Of a DNA stretch of 30,900 bases, positions 22,706 to 30,663 are shown piece by piece; position 1 is the stretch's first letter, and each line of letters begins with the position of its first letter. The stretch is from a virus. The stretch spans positions 1 through 30,900 of the IMG/VR virus record IMGVR_UViG_3300010885_000794, one strand, 5' to 3'. Made by a program: the position numbers and the translations under genes. The notes below the pieces were generated by a model, which saw only the letters and a list, made by a program, of their open reading frames with translations, was not told the origin of the DNA and did no database searches.

Positions 22706-23674
22706 TTAGACGCCGCCAGCGATGTTATAAGAATGATACCCCGCGTTCCAACCAACGATCACTTCCGGATAGCCAATAAAAGAGATAGCGGAACCCGATG
22801 GGGCATTAGTGATGGTCGCAGCAGTCTGCGTAGCATCCGTAGAGGCAGCGGCGGTATACAACAATACTTTGCTACCGACAACCGCACCAACAACCACGAA
22901 GTCGCCCGGAAGAGCGCCCGTCGAGCCGGGGATAATTGCTTGCATTCCGGGCTGAATGCCCGTAACCGAAGACAGCGTAACTACACCCGACGAGACTGTG
23001 CTAGCCGTAGTCGTGCTGACCGTCACAGCCGTATCTGGAACCAACTGAATGATGCGGAACGGCGAAGACTGCGTATTACGCAGGTTGCCATTGACCGTAC
23101 CCGTGGTAGACGATATCTGACCGCCGGGGTTGGTTCCCGTAACGCCATACGAAGAATCGCCCGTCGAAGTGCTGCCACCTGCGCCCGGAGCGATAACCGC
23201 GTTCGATCCAACAAACGCCTGAGACATATAACCAATGTTGTTATTGGTGATGCTGGCAAGCGAAGGAGTCGTACCCGAAACCGGAGCCTGAGTAAGCACC
23301 GCTACGCGGAAGTACGCGAGGGGATCGTCAACAACGTATCCGACCGCATCTTGAGCGTAGGTATTCTTGGGCCAATACTGGAAACGGTTCTTACCGTAGA
23401 TTGGACCGACTGCATAACCAGCGCTGCTGGAAGTCGTGTATTCACAACCCGCAAACACGCCAATACCTGCACCAGCAGAGCCACTGGAGCTATTGTAAGC
23501 GTAAGCGGTGGCTGCAAGCGTACCGCCGCCAACAGAAACCAAGTCGCCGTTAAAAATGTTAGAACTGTAATTTTCAGCAATCGAGAACATCCGGGTCGAA
23601 CCCGAATATACCCGACCACCCTGCAAGTTTACGGGTTTAAACCCATAAGGTGCTGAGATAGTAGGATAAGCCAT
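22706..23674 (-). CDS. Capsid decoration-like or head protein with inserted module
   Basis: 322 residues. The N-terminus SAPYGFKPVNLQGGRVYSGS, the middle DAVGYVVDDPLAYFRVAVL and the end GYPEVIVGWNAGYHSYNIAG are blocks I recall from proteins directly before the capsid gene in aquatic phages. Residues about 222-300 hold an inserted loop module (GIQPGMQAIIPGSTGALPGD, then VVGSKVLLYTAAAS) between otherwise conserved segments. It starts after TAGGAG at good spacing. The protein is beta-rich, with no scaffold-like helix. A head decoration role is inferred. Confidence 0.75.
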   Translation of the reverse strand: MAYPTISAPYGFKPVNLQGGRVYSGSTRMFSIAENYSSNIFNGDLVSVGGGTLAATAYAYNSSSGSAGAGIGVFAGCEYTTSSSAGYAVGPIYGKNRFQYWPKNTYAQDAVGYVVDDPLAYFRVAVLTQAPVSGTTPSLASITNNNIGYMSQAFVGSNAVIAPGAGGSTSTGDSSYGVTGTNPGGQISSTTGTVNGNLRNTQSSPFRIIQLVPDTAVTVSTTTASTVSSGVVTLSSVTGIQPGMQAIIPGSTGALPGDFVVVGAVVGSKVLLYTAAASTDATQTAATITNAPSGSAISFIGYPEVIVGWNAGYHSYNIAGGV

Positions 23675-23697
23675 TTGAGTCTCCTAAAAAGTTAAAT

Positions 23698-24159
23698 CTA
23701 TTTACCGCGACCGAAGGAGACTGTGGACTTCTTCTCTGAGAACAGAGCCATATTCGCACGATCATCTTTCTGCCGCAAAAAGCTATTATCAACGCCATCC
23801 ATCTGAGCCTGATTCATTTTCGCAAAGTGTTCTGAGCGTTGACGAACCATCTCTTCAGGGGCTTTACAAAGCAACAAACCGCCAATTTCAATATTGTCTT
23901 TAAAGGCACTATTAGAATTACGATCTGCCATATGCATAATTTCCGGATGATCAGCAGCCTTTACTGGCTCCCAGCCTTCACGGAACTTTGCGGATGTATT
24001 CGTAGGATCATTTTGACCCATGACTGCGATCCGGACGTACTTAAACTTCCACCCCGGTATAGGGTTTGGTTCAGGTAGCAACTGTGGCGGTGTCCACGTG
24101 GCTTTGCGCTTAGTGGTATCCCGATTTTCTACTTCACGAGCTAGACGATTATCAACCAT
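23698..24159 (-). CDS. Conserved small head-region protein of unknown function
   Basis: 153 residues. MVDNRLAREVENRDTTKRKA is followed by WTPPQLLPEPNPIPGWKFKY, AKFREGWEPVKAADHPE, NIEIGGLLLCKAPEEMVRQ and VDNSFLRQKDDRANMALFSE. I recall this order from the gene between scaffold and decoration genes in aquatic phages. Charged helices at the ends suggest assembly interactions. It overlaps the upstream gene by 8 bases (ATG within AATGGTTGA). No enzyme motif is visible. A virion or assembly role is likely. Confidence 0.72.
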   Translation of the reverse strand: MVDNRLAREVENRDTTKRKATWTPPQLLPEPNPIPGWKFKYVRIAVMGQNDPTNTSAKFREGWEPVKAADHPEIMHMADRNSNSAFKDNIEIGGLLLCKAPEEMVRQRSEHFAKMNQAQMDGVDNSFLRQKDDRANMALFSEKKSTVSFGRGK

Positions 24160-25066
24160 TGGTGTTCTCCAGTTTCATTTTTTCACGAGCATATGCTTCA
24201 GGGGTTAGTCCTAATCTTTTAGCAATTGCGGCTTCTGAGGCCGAGATTCGGATTTGCCTTGAACCAGTAGACCGTGATGCCGGGGCAACAACAGTGTTGG
24301 TTTTGCGGATGGGCTTTTCAGCTTCTTCCGTAGATTGTGCGTCCTCGAAATAATCCGAGAAACGTTTTCTCATCGTATCGTCAACTCGTCGGTAGTAGTC
24401 ATCGCTTCTTGGATCTACACCCGACCGGACTAATTTTTCATGCAAGCCAAGAGCAAGGGCAGTCATCTCCTCGTCTACACCAAACCATGTATTCTTTTGT
24501 CTCCATGTCTCAGCTTTTGGGTCTGGTACAGGAGCAGAACGCGGTTGTGCTTGAACTTGTTGTTGCTGTTGTACACCATAATCTGAATCTTGTAAAGGCT
24601 TAAAGTTAGAAATTTTTTCTAATTTTGTTTTAGAGTCAATCAAAGCCTCTTGAGCTTCAGCAATTTTCTCAGGGTCACCAGCTGCAAAAGCGCGTGTCAA
24701 AGCCTCCCTAGCAGCTGTAACTTCATTAGAAAAAGACTTAGTGATCTCAGAAGCAAAAATCTTTTCACCACTACTAAGTCGTTGTTTTAGCGCCCTATTT
24801 TCCTCATATGCACGTTGTGCAAACTGGATTGCTTCGTCTTTCTCTCGGGCTGCTGCTTCTTTAGCACGGCGTTCGTCATGCCATACTTTCTTCATTTGAC
24901 CCAGACGTTTTTTAACTTTGTCTGAATATTCTTCGAGGTCGTCTTTCTCTAACTCTTCTACTATTTTTTCTGGAAGAGGTACTCGGCCTCGGTCGTCTAC
25001 TGGGGTATCGTCTACCACATCGACTTTAAATTCTTCATTATCTTTAATAACTGATTCTTCTGTCAT
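24152..25066 (-). CDS. Scaffold-like coiled-coil head assembly protein (putative)
   Basis: 304 residues. The acidic N-terminus (MTEESVIKDNEEFKVDVVDD) leads to a charged helix at about 40-110 (VKKRLGQMKKVWHDERRAKE, AAAREKDEAIQFAQRAYEEN), typical of a coiled coil. A second helix spans 112-152, and a Gln-run (VQQQQQVQAQP) follows. The C-terminal part contains WRQKNTWFGVDEEMTALAL and SDDYYRRVDDTMRKRF. Acidic tail, long coiled coil and place between co-chaperonin and capsid fit a scaffolding protein. An AAGGAAC site precedes the ATG. Confidence 0.7.
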   Translation of the reverse strand: MTEESVIKDNEEFKVDVVDDTPVDDRGRVPLPEKIVEELEKDDLEEYSDKVKKRLGQMKKVWHDERRAKEAAAREKDEAIQFAQRAYEENRALKQRLSSGEKIFASEITKSFSNEVTAAREALTRAFAAGDPEKIAEAQEALIDSKTKLEKISNFKPLQDSDYGVQQQQQVQAQPRSAPVPDPKAETWRQKNTWFGVDEEMTALALGLHEKLVRSGVDPRSDDYYRRVDDTMRKRFSDYFEDAQSTEEAEKPIRKTNTVVAPASRSTGSRQIRISASEAAIAKRLGLTPEAYAREKMKLENTNG

Positions 25067-25075
25067 ATAGGTTCC

Positions 25076-25462
25076 TTATCCTGCGCGACCAATCCCGCGT
25101 GGGTCTTCTACAACCCCTTCCACGGTGTCATCGTTAATGATTCGCCATTCCGTACCATGAATTTTGATCCGCGTACCTGCATACGCACGAACAAGTACAA
25201 AGTCGCCTACCTTGCACCACGGGCCAGTTGGGAATCGGGTTTTGTCTGAGTAAGCATCTGGTCCTAGTTTTGCGACAAATAAGACAACCGTGGTTTGCTC
25301 TTCGACCCGCATCGCTGCGTCCGACTTCATAATCACACTGTCGCCAAACGTATCTTCAATCTTTGGAACCATGCACAACAACCGAAACCCGCTTGGTTCT
25401 GGAAGTTGTTTTGCTTGTCGTTCAGCCTTATCAATCGTCTCATCAATGTTAATGTCACTCAT
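25076..25462 (-). CDS. GroES-like co-chaperonin for head assembly (putative)
   Basis: 128 residues. The order of conserved parts fits GroES/Cpn10: an opening strand PSGFRLLCMVPKIEDTFG (23-40), a stretch like the mobile loop (GDSVIMKSDAAM), the KLGPDAY turn (65-71, like VGPG), then VGDFVLVRAYAGTRIKI, HGTEWRIINDDTVEGVVED (85-120), the last beta hairpin with YAGT. Bacterial GroES is about 97 residues; the extra N-terminus (SDINIDETIDKAERQAKQL) is acidic and helical. Phage gp31 of T4 replaces host GroES in folding the capsid protein, so this gene between portal and scaffold genes may do the same with host GroEL. The function is inferred; the fold is well supported by eye. Confidence 0.8.
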   Translation of the reverse strand: MSDINIDETIDKAERQAKQLPEPSGFRLLCMVPKIEDTFGDSVIMKSDAAMRVEEQTTVVLFVAKLGPDAYSDKTRFPTGPWCKVGDFVLVRAYAGTRIKIHGTEWRIINDDTVEGVVEDPRGIGRAG

Positions 25463-25649
25463 CGCTAGTCTCTATCTCCTTTGCAAGGTCTTTGATTAGT
25501 TCTCTAGCGAAGTCCAGACCCTGAACCACTCCGCGTAGTCTTGCGTATTCATCGTGCGTAAGAGCTTGTCGTATCACTTCACTCTTCACTGTTTCGCGCT
25601 GTTCGTCGAGTTTCCTAATCAGATACTCAGCAGCGGTATCCGTCTTCAT
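25455..25649 (-). CDS. Small helical protein following the portal gene
   Basis: 64 residues, almost fully charged and helical: DTAAEYLIRKLDEQRETVKS, ALTHDEYARLRGVVQGLDFA, then ELIKDLAKEIETSDE. It starts in an ATGA overlap with the portal stop (25646-25649) and overlaps the co-chaperonin start by 8 bases. I recall short genes like this between portal and head assembly genes in aquatic phages. The function is unknown; a small assembly partner is plausible. Confidence 0.72.
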   Translation of the reverse strand: MKTDTAAEYLIRKLDEQRETVKSEVIRQALTHDEYARLRGVVQGLDFARELIKDLAKEIETSDE

Positions 25650-28369
25650 TCACTAGTCTCCTCTGTATCACTAGGTTCTTGTGCAGCTAAATCAATTTGG
25701 TGTTTGCGATCTGCACCATTCTGTTCTTGCTGATGCTCAATAGTTGCAGCGTGTTTTATGAGATCCATGCCCATCTTTGCTGAATCTTTCTTATGCTCTT
25801 TATCTCTATGATGGAGTTCTACTTCTAAATTTTCTTTATGTTTACCTAAGTCAACACCAAGTTGTGCACCAGCTAACTGATGTTTGTTTGATAGGTCATC
25901 TTCTTTAACCCTGAGTTCATCCGCTTTAGCAGCCATGTCAAGCATGTCTTTCTGTTTCTTGCGGTCAATTTCCATTTTCTGGATTTGCAGTTGCATTTGT
26001 TTAATCTGCTGCTCCATTTGGATCTTAGCCTGACTAATCTGCTGCTCCATCTGAAGCTCTGACTGTCTAAACTGCTGGTCAGCCTGTATCTGCTGTTGCT
26101 TCATCTGCAACTCTTGTTGACGCAGCTGTAGATCCTGTTGCTGCATCTGTATAACTGGATCCTGCTGCTGTTGTTGGATCTGTTGCTGTTGCGCCTGTTG
26201 TTGGTTTGTCTGTAGAAGTTTTTGCGCTGCCAATGCTGACAATTGAGATACTTGAACTTCTAATTCAGGCGACATAAACCCAGTCTCGTCGTCATTCATA
26301 CCCGTACCAGCCAAAGCAGTTTCAGGCGGCGGTGGCAATGATGATCCAAGGTTTGCTTCAATATCTTTGCGATACTGATACGCGATATGTTCCATCAAGT
26401 GGGCGGCGGCAGCGCCCATAATTGCCTGAGCTTGTGGGTTCTGACCGATTAACTGTTGCATCTTTGGATCTTGCATTGCAGCCATATGCGTCTGAATATG
26501 CGCGGGATGATCTTGATACAAGAATGCTTTGACGGGTTTACCAACCAAAATAGCCATGTTTTCCGACACCGGATCCATAGGTTGCATGTCTTCTTTCAAT
26601 GGAATCAATTTCTGAGCGTTCTTAATTCCAATCGTCTCAATCATTTGCCTATGCAGATACGGAAGGTTATAGATTTGAGGCGCTGTCTGAGCAAGTTGTA
26701 GAACCGCCTGATACTGAACCACCCTTTGGGCCATAGTGGAGGCGTTAGGATCTGACACAGGTAGAACGTCACAGTCATCATAATCGCTTCGCTTAGCAGA
26801 AGCAGATCCAGTTTGGGGTTCATAATCGTATGACTCCGGAGTATTATCACGGATGATCGCCGCCAGAAGTTTGAACTCCTGCTTCATCGTGTAGTGGATT
26901 CGGGCTTGGATTGCCCCCATTACTTTTAATGCGCGTTCAAGAACTGCTAACGTCGTACCCACGGGAGCCTGAGACGACATATCTGAAACGTTTAAATCGC
27001 CAGCACCAGCAAAACGTCGTCCATCTTCGACGACTTGATTCATTAATCCTGTGAGGACTTGGCTGGGTTCTTTGTACGGGAGTGGGAGAATATTGTCTCT
27101 AATAGCTCCAGAGGGAAGATCAACGTCTCTAAATTCTCCGGGGGCAATCGGCGTATCATCGCCTTTAATGCGAAGTCCCTTAGCTTTGAGGCCGCCCGGA
27201 AGGTTGCTAAGTGTCCCTGCATCAATAAGTTGCCTGAGAATTGAGGTGGCAGCTTTGGTATGTCCACCGATAAGATGTATGAGGCCGAAGTAGTAGAACC
27301 CGAAGCCGGGGATGTATCCGTAATGAACGAAATGCTGGCGTCTAATTTTGAGCTTGTCTTCTTCGAGCCAGTTGCGTCGGATTGAGAGGACCGTCGTGGT
27401 GCCTTTTTCGACCGTGACGACGTAGGGGAGTTTGATGCCTGTTTCTTCGCCATGTTTATCTGTATCCTCATAACCGGGTAAATCTAAGTTTGCGTGAATT
27501 TCTAAAATCTGAAACCGTTCATCCATTGATGCCGAGAAGCCTTGCTGTTCTGCTTTGCGCTTTTCAACTTCGTCCATCACACGTACGGGGTCGCCCAAAT
27601 CTATGTCGCGGTAAAAACCAGCAACTTGTAGCTTACGAAGTTCATTCTTCGTCTTACGCATGCGATGAGTAATACGTTCTGCCGACTCAATATTCGCAGC
27701 GCCATAAGGGACAATAACGTCTTCTGCTGGAATGAACGGAGCTGTCTGTCGGTTCATGCTAGGGTCAAAGTAGATTTTCTTGAATGCGTTACCTGATAGG
27801 GCAACTGAGAACAGCATGCGCTCGTGTTCTGGGCGGTACTCTTGCATTACATTGGTCAGCTCATTATTCATATCTGCCTCAACACGCGCAGCAGATTGAA
27901 TTTTCTCAGGAGTCTCTTTACCAATAATTTCTGTTCTTACCGGCCCTGCGGCTGGGAACGTTTCCATGATTGTTTCTGACTGGAACTTAACAGCGGCTTC
28001 CATCAAGAGCGGATGGTAGACACCACAAGCACCGGGCCAAGGTTCTGTACGTTCTTCGTACTTCAAACCCAGCAACTGCAATCCTTTAACGTACGTCTCT
28101 AGCCAATCTTTACGACTGCTAATATCTTCTTCAACGTCACCAAGTAGTTCATAGGCAAGACTTAATAGCCGATTCTCAGGGATATACTCCGCAAGATTTG
28201 CGTCGAAATCTTCCGTATTCTCCGCATGGCTCATATGCATTTCAAAGCCGGGGCCAGAAATATGAACTTCTTCCGGATCAACAATCTCAACTTGCATATC
28301 CGGTTCGGAACCATCGTCCAATGATCCAAGTCCCTGTGGGGCAGAATATAAACCTTTATCTATAGCCAT
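25646..28369 (-). CDS. Portal protein with long Gln-rich C-terminal barrel-like region
   Basis: 907 residues. Residues about 90-400 contain portal-type segments: WPGACGVYHPLLMEAAVKF, SVALSGNAFKKIYFDPSM, SIRRNWLEEDKLKIRRQHF and GFGFYYFGLIHLIGG. Residues about 715-800 are a Gln-rich helix (QQQAQQQQIQQQQQD onward), then a charged helical tail to 900. P22-type portals end in a helical barrel, and here it would be long. The ring forms the packaging and ejection channel in the head vertex. It directly follows terminase by TAATG and precedes head genes. The size is well above the 725 residues of the P22 portal. Confidence is high for portal, moderate for the barrel interpretation. Confidence 0.88.
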   Translation of the reverse strand: MAIDKGLYSAPQGLGSLDDGSEPDMQVEIVDPEEVHISGPGFEMHMSHAENTEDFDANLAEYIPENRLLSLAYELLGDVEEDISSRKDWLETYVKGLQLLGLKYEERTEPWPGACGVYHPLLMEAAVKFQSETIMETFPAAGPVRTEIIGKETPEKIQSAARVEADMNNELTNVMQEYRPEHERMLFSVALSGNAFKKIYFDPSMNRQTAPFIPAEDVIVPYGAANIESAERITHRMRKTKNELRKLQVAGFYRDIDLGDPVRVMDEVEKRKAEQQGFSASMDERFQILEIHANLDLPGYEDTDKHGEETGIKLPYVVTVEKGTTTVLSIRRNWLEEDKLKIRRQHFVHYGYIPGFGFYYFGLIHLIGGHTKAATSILRQLIDAGTLSNLPGGLKAKGLRIKGDDTPIAPGEFRDVDLPSGAIRDNILPLPYKEPSQVLTGLMNQVVEDGRRFAGAGDLNVSDMSSQAPVGTTLAVLERALKVMGAIQARIHYTMKQEFKLLAAIIRDNTPESYDYEPQTGSASAKRSDYDDCDVLPVSDPNASTMAQRVVQYQAVLQLAQTAPQIYNLPYLHRQMIETIGIKNAQKLIPLKEDMQPMDPVSENMAILVGKPVKAFLYQDHPAHIQTHMAAMQDPKMQQLIGQNPQAQAIMGAAAAHLMEHIAYQYRKDIEANLGSSLPPPPETALAGTGMNDDETGFMSPELEVQVSQLSALAAQKLLQTNQQQAQQQQIQQQQQDPVIQMQQQDLQLRQQELQMKQQQIQADQQFRQSELQMEQQISQAKIQMEQQIKQMQLQIQKMEIDRKKQKDMLDMAAKADELRVKEDDLSNKHQLAGAQLGVDLGKHKENLEVELHHRDKEHKKDSAKMGMDLIKHAATIEHQQEQNGADRKHQIDLAAQEPSDTEETSE

Positions 28370-29892
28370 TAGTAATACCCCATCCGTCTTTGCGACTTAA
28401 ATATCTTTATCGGTTCCGGTTCATCTGATGGAAGTCGGATAAACCCGCCTTGCCTAAAACGTAGAAGTGCTAGAGTAGTTGAATCCACCAAGTCGTCATT
28501 TTTACCAGAGGGAAAATCATTACATTCCTCTATAACTTCTCTAGCCCATCTTCTATCTGGAGTCCAGACAATTCCGGAAGCAAAAAGATCCGTAACAGCA
28601 TTAACACGAGAAATCTTGTCTTGGCCTTTTCCCGGAGTGAACTCACTAATGGGCACACCGGTTCGGCGCATCTCTTGATACAAAGCAGATCCATTAGACT
28701 TCTTCTCTACTATAAAGGAGTCAGGGTTCCATTCTTTGTATTGCTCTAATACTAACTGTTTTAATTCAGGATATTCTAACCGTTCTTTTATGGCATTGAG
28801 TAGGATTATATTATGGTTCTTTGTTTCTTCATTAAAAAATACCCCCCAGACCGTTAGGGCATTGTAGTCAGCGCGGGTGTTTGCTTCTTGGGCGGCGTCG
28901 AGTGACATGATGATAAACTCACATGGCGGGGGATTATCTTCCTCCCATATCTGCCACCACTCCCTCTTTATAAGAGCGCCTTCTTCGGAGGTCGGCTCCT
29001 GCATATACTGGGCTTGCCAGTACCGCACATCCATCGACGCTTTCTTAGCCAGCAATTCTTCGATAGGCCAGAACTCAGGCCACAATGGTTTTTCGTTTAA
29101 AATAGCAGGGAATTCAACAACTTCCCACTCGTCTGAGTCATCGTTACGTGTCATGTGGTCAATGATCTGCCCAGTCAGATCCATCTTCGACCATCGCGTC
29201 ATCACGACAATTATTGCACCTCCCGGCATGAGTCGCTGCACTGGGCCGGATTGGAACCACTCCCACGCGGGATTAAATACATCGGCTCGGTTTTGTTTGG
29301 CATCCTGCTCAGAATGGGGGTCATCAATAATGAACAGGTCAGCACCGCGACCAGCAAGAGCACCGCCAACACCGATAGCAAAATATTCGCCATTAAAGTT
29401 AGTACCCCACCGAGATGCCGACTTTGAATCGGCTTGGAGTTCCACTTGGGGAAAGATGTCATGATATAGGTCACTCCCGACTAAATTACGCACTCTGCGA
29501 CCAAAAGTAACCGCCAAATCAGCGGTGTGAGAGGCCATAATGACCTTTTTATGGGGGTATTTACCCAGAAACCACGCAGGGGCTAAGTACGAGATCATCT
29601 CCGATTTCCCATGTCTGGGGGCGATATTGACGATAACGCGCTTCTTTTTCCCCTCTGCTACCTCCTCAAAGATCTTTGCAAGCCGATAATGGTGGGGTCC
29701 AACCTTATATCCGGGGTAAACATGCTTAATAAACGTTAAAAACTCGTCACGACTCTTTGTTTTGATTAAATTTTCGTGATAAATCGACAATAATTCCATT
29801 GTACGACGCTTTTGTTTGTCAGGCATCGTTGTTAAAGACGCTTTTAACCTGTTTAACGCCTCTGGAGTTATATTTAAATTGTATGCTGTCAT
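28369..29892 (-). CDS. terL: Terminase large subunit (ATPase and nuclease)
   Basis: 507 residues. The ATPase has a Walker A-type motif APRHGKSE at 91-98, Walker B LFIIDD at 186-191, and a coupling-type MTRW at 231-234. The nuclease domain has MSLDAA with Asp332, IVEKKSNG with Glu395 and NDDLVDS with Asp465/466/469, as expected for the RNase H-like fold. It moves DNA into the prohead through the portal and cuts it. The ATG at 29892 overlaps the stop of a zinc-ribbon-like ORF as ATGA, and the stop overlaps the portal start as TAATG. The length is usual for the family. The gene is complete and looks active. Confidence 0.96.
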   Translation of the reverse strand: MTAYNLNITPEALNRLKASLTTMPDKQKRRTMELLSIYHENLIKTKSRDEFLTFIKHVYPGYKVGPHHYRLAKIFEEVAEGKKKRVIVNIAPRHGKSEMISYLAPAWFLGKYPHKKVIMASHTADLAVTFGRRVRNLVGSDLYHDIFPQVELQADSKSASRWGTNFNGEYFAIGVGGALAGRGADLFIIDDPHSEQDAKQNRADVFNPAWEWFQSGPVQRLMPGGAIIVVMTRWSKMDLTGQIIDHMTRNDDSDEWEVVEFPAILNEKPLWPEFWPIEELLAKKASMDVRYWQAQYMQEPTSEEGALIKREWWQIWEEDNPPPCEFIIMSLDAAQEANTRADYNALTVWGVFFNEETKNHNIILLNAIKERLEYPELKQLVLEQYKEWNPDSFIVEKKSNGSALYQEMRRTGVPISEFTPGKGQDKISRVNAVTDLFASGIVWTPDRRWAREVIEECNDFPSGKNDDLVDSTTLALLRFRQGGFIRLPSDEPEPIKIFKSQRRMGYY

Positions 29893-30029
29893 GCGACGGG
29901 GGGTAATTCAGGTTCTTTTAGGCCCCATACTACGTCTAAATAGACGCATTCACACTCAACACACTCGATATTGCCTGATACAAGCAGCATAAACTCCGGA
30001 CATTCGCACTTAGGGCAACACAAAGCCAA
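29889..30029 (-). CDS. Tiny Cys-rich zinc-ribbon protein between the terminase genes
   Basis: From the TTG at 30029 the frame encodes 46 residues: MALCCPKCECPEF, then LLVSGNIECVECECVYLDV and a Pro-rich end. CPKC and CVEC with extra Cys form a plausible zinc ribbon. The stop overlaps the terminase start as ATGA, which is a strong sign of translation. The frame stays open upstream to 30080, where an ATA codon after GGGGAAG would give SNIINFPIPYTANPDD, a sequence that reads like a true N-terminus, but ATA is a rare start. No ATG exists in this frame upstream. So the true start is unsettled. Function is unknown; DNA or protein binding near terminase is possible. Confidence 0.55.
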   Translation of the reverse strand: MALCCPKCECPEFMLLVSGNIECVECECVYLDVVWGLKEPELPPVA

Positions 30030-30072
30030 ATCATCCGGGTTTGCCGTATATGGGATCGGAAAATTAATGATG

Positions 30073-30663
30073 TTACTTATTTTCTTCCCCTAAATCTTCG
30101 TCTAGATATTGGGTATTATCGGGTATGTATTCGGTATTAGGTACTACCGTATATTCGATGTTCTCAAGAATGGTTAGCAGCTCTTTCTCAACCTCTTCAA
30201 TTGGTTTTACTGTGATCGTTGTCTCAGTTCGTTTCTTAAATGCGTCTACTCCGTCTACTTCACCGAGTTTGGAGAGCGCGGCGATACGAGATCGTGGATC
30301 TTTGGCATGTTCAACTTCGTAAACGAGTTTATTGACGACGTAGAGTTTGAGGTCGGATAGTTCATCGACGAGCATACAGTTTGTTTGGGCGACCATCCCG
30401 GCAAGGTAGGCCATGACTTCGTTTGGGTATCGGGCATAATCGGGTCTCATATCGGGGTCAGACATCATTTGCTTTGCTAAGGAATTGGCTTCGGCTTGGT
30501 GATCTGCATTAGGTTGAATTGGAGTCCCAGAAAGATCAGCTAAGAGCTTGATTGTCCTAGCACGCATTTCCAATTCTTCAGATGGAGTTAAATCCGGTAA
30601 AGCTTCTGATGCTTTAGACGGTAAAGGAATATCTTCTTCTATATCTGGAACGTACTCGTGCAT
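30073..30663 (-). CDS. Putative terminase small subunit
   Basis: 196 residues from the ATG at 30663, which has a GGGA site (TTGGGATACCCC) before it; the ATG at 30705 lacks one. Helical charged segments (LTPSEELEMRARTIKLLADL, NEVMAYLAGMVAQTNC) lead to SRIAALSKLGEVDGVDAFKK, then RTETTITVKPIEEVEKELL. I recall the KLGEVDGVDAFKKRTE-VKPIEEVEKEL pattern from genes directly before terL in aquatic phages, labelled small terminase or unknown. Small terminases bind DNA as rings to start packaging. No clear helix-turn-helix can be assigned by eye, so this rests on position and pattern. It is followed by the zinc-ribbon ORF, then terL. Confidence 0.6.
   Translation of the reverse strand: MHEYVPDIEEDIPLPSKASEALPDLTPSEELEMRARTIKLLADLSGTPIQPNADHQAEANSLAKQMMSDPDMRPDYARYPNEVMAYLAGMVAQTNCMLVDELSDLKLYVVNKLVYEVEHAKDPRSRIAALSKLGEVDGVDAFKKRTETTITVKPIEEVEKELLTILENIEYTVVPNTEYIPDNTQYLDEDLGEENK

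Noticed and set aside
22733-23656. Long plus-strand frame of 307 codons
   Set aside because: It is antisense to the conserved head protein, very rich in Arg, Asn and Ser, with no recognisable motif and no good start signal.
27043-27471. Minus-strand 142-codon frame within the portal gene
   Set aside because: Ser/Lys-rich sequence in an alternate frame of a conserved gene, without ribosome-binding site or neighbours that fit.
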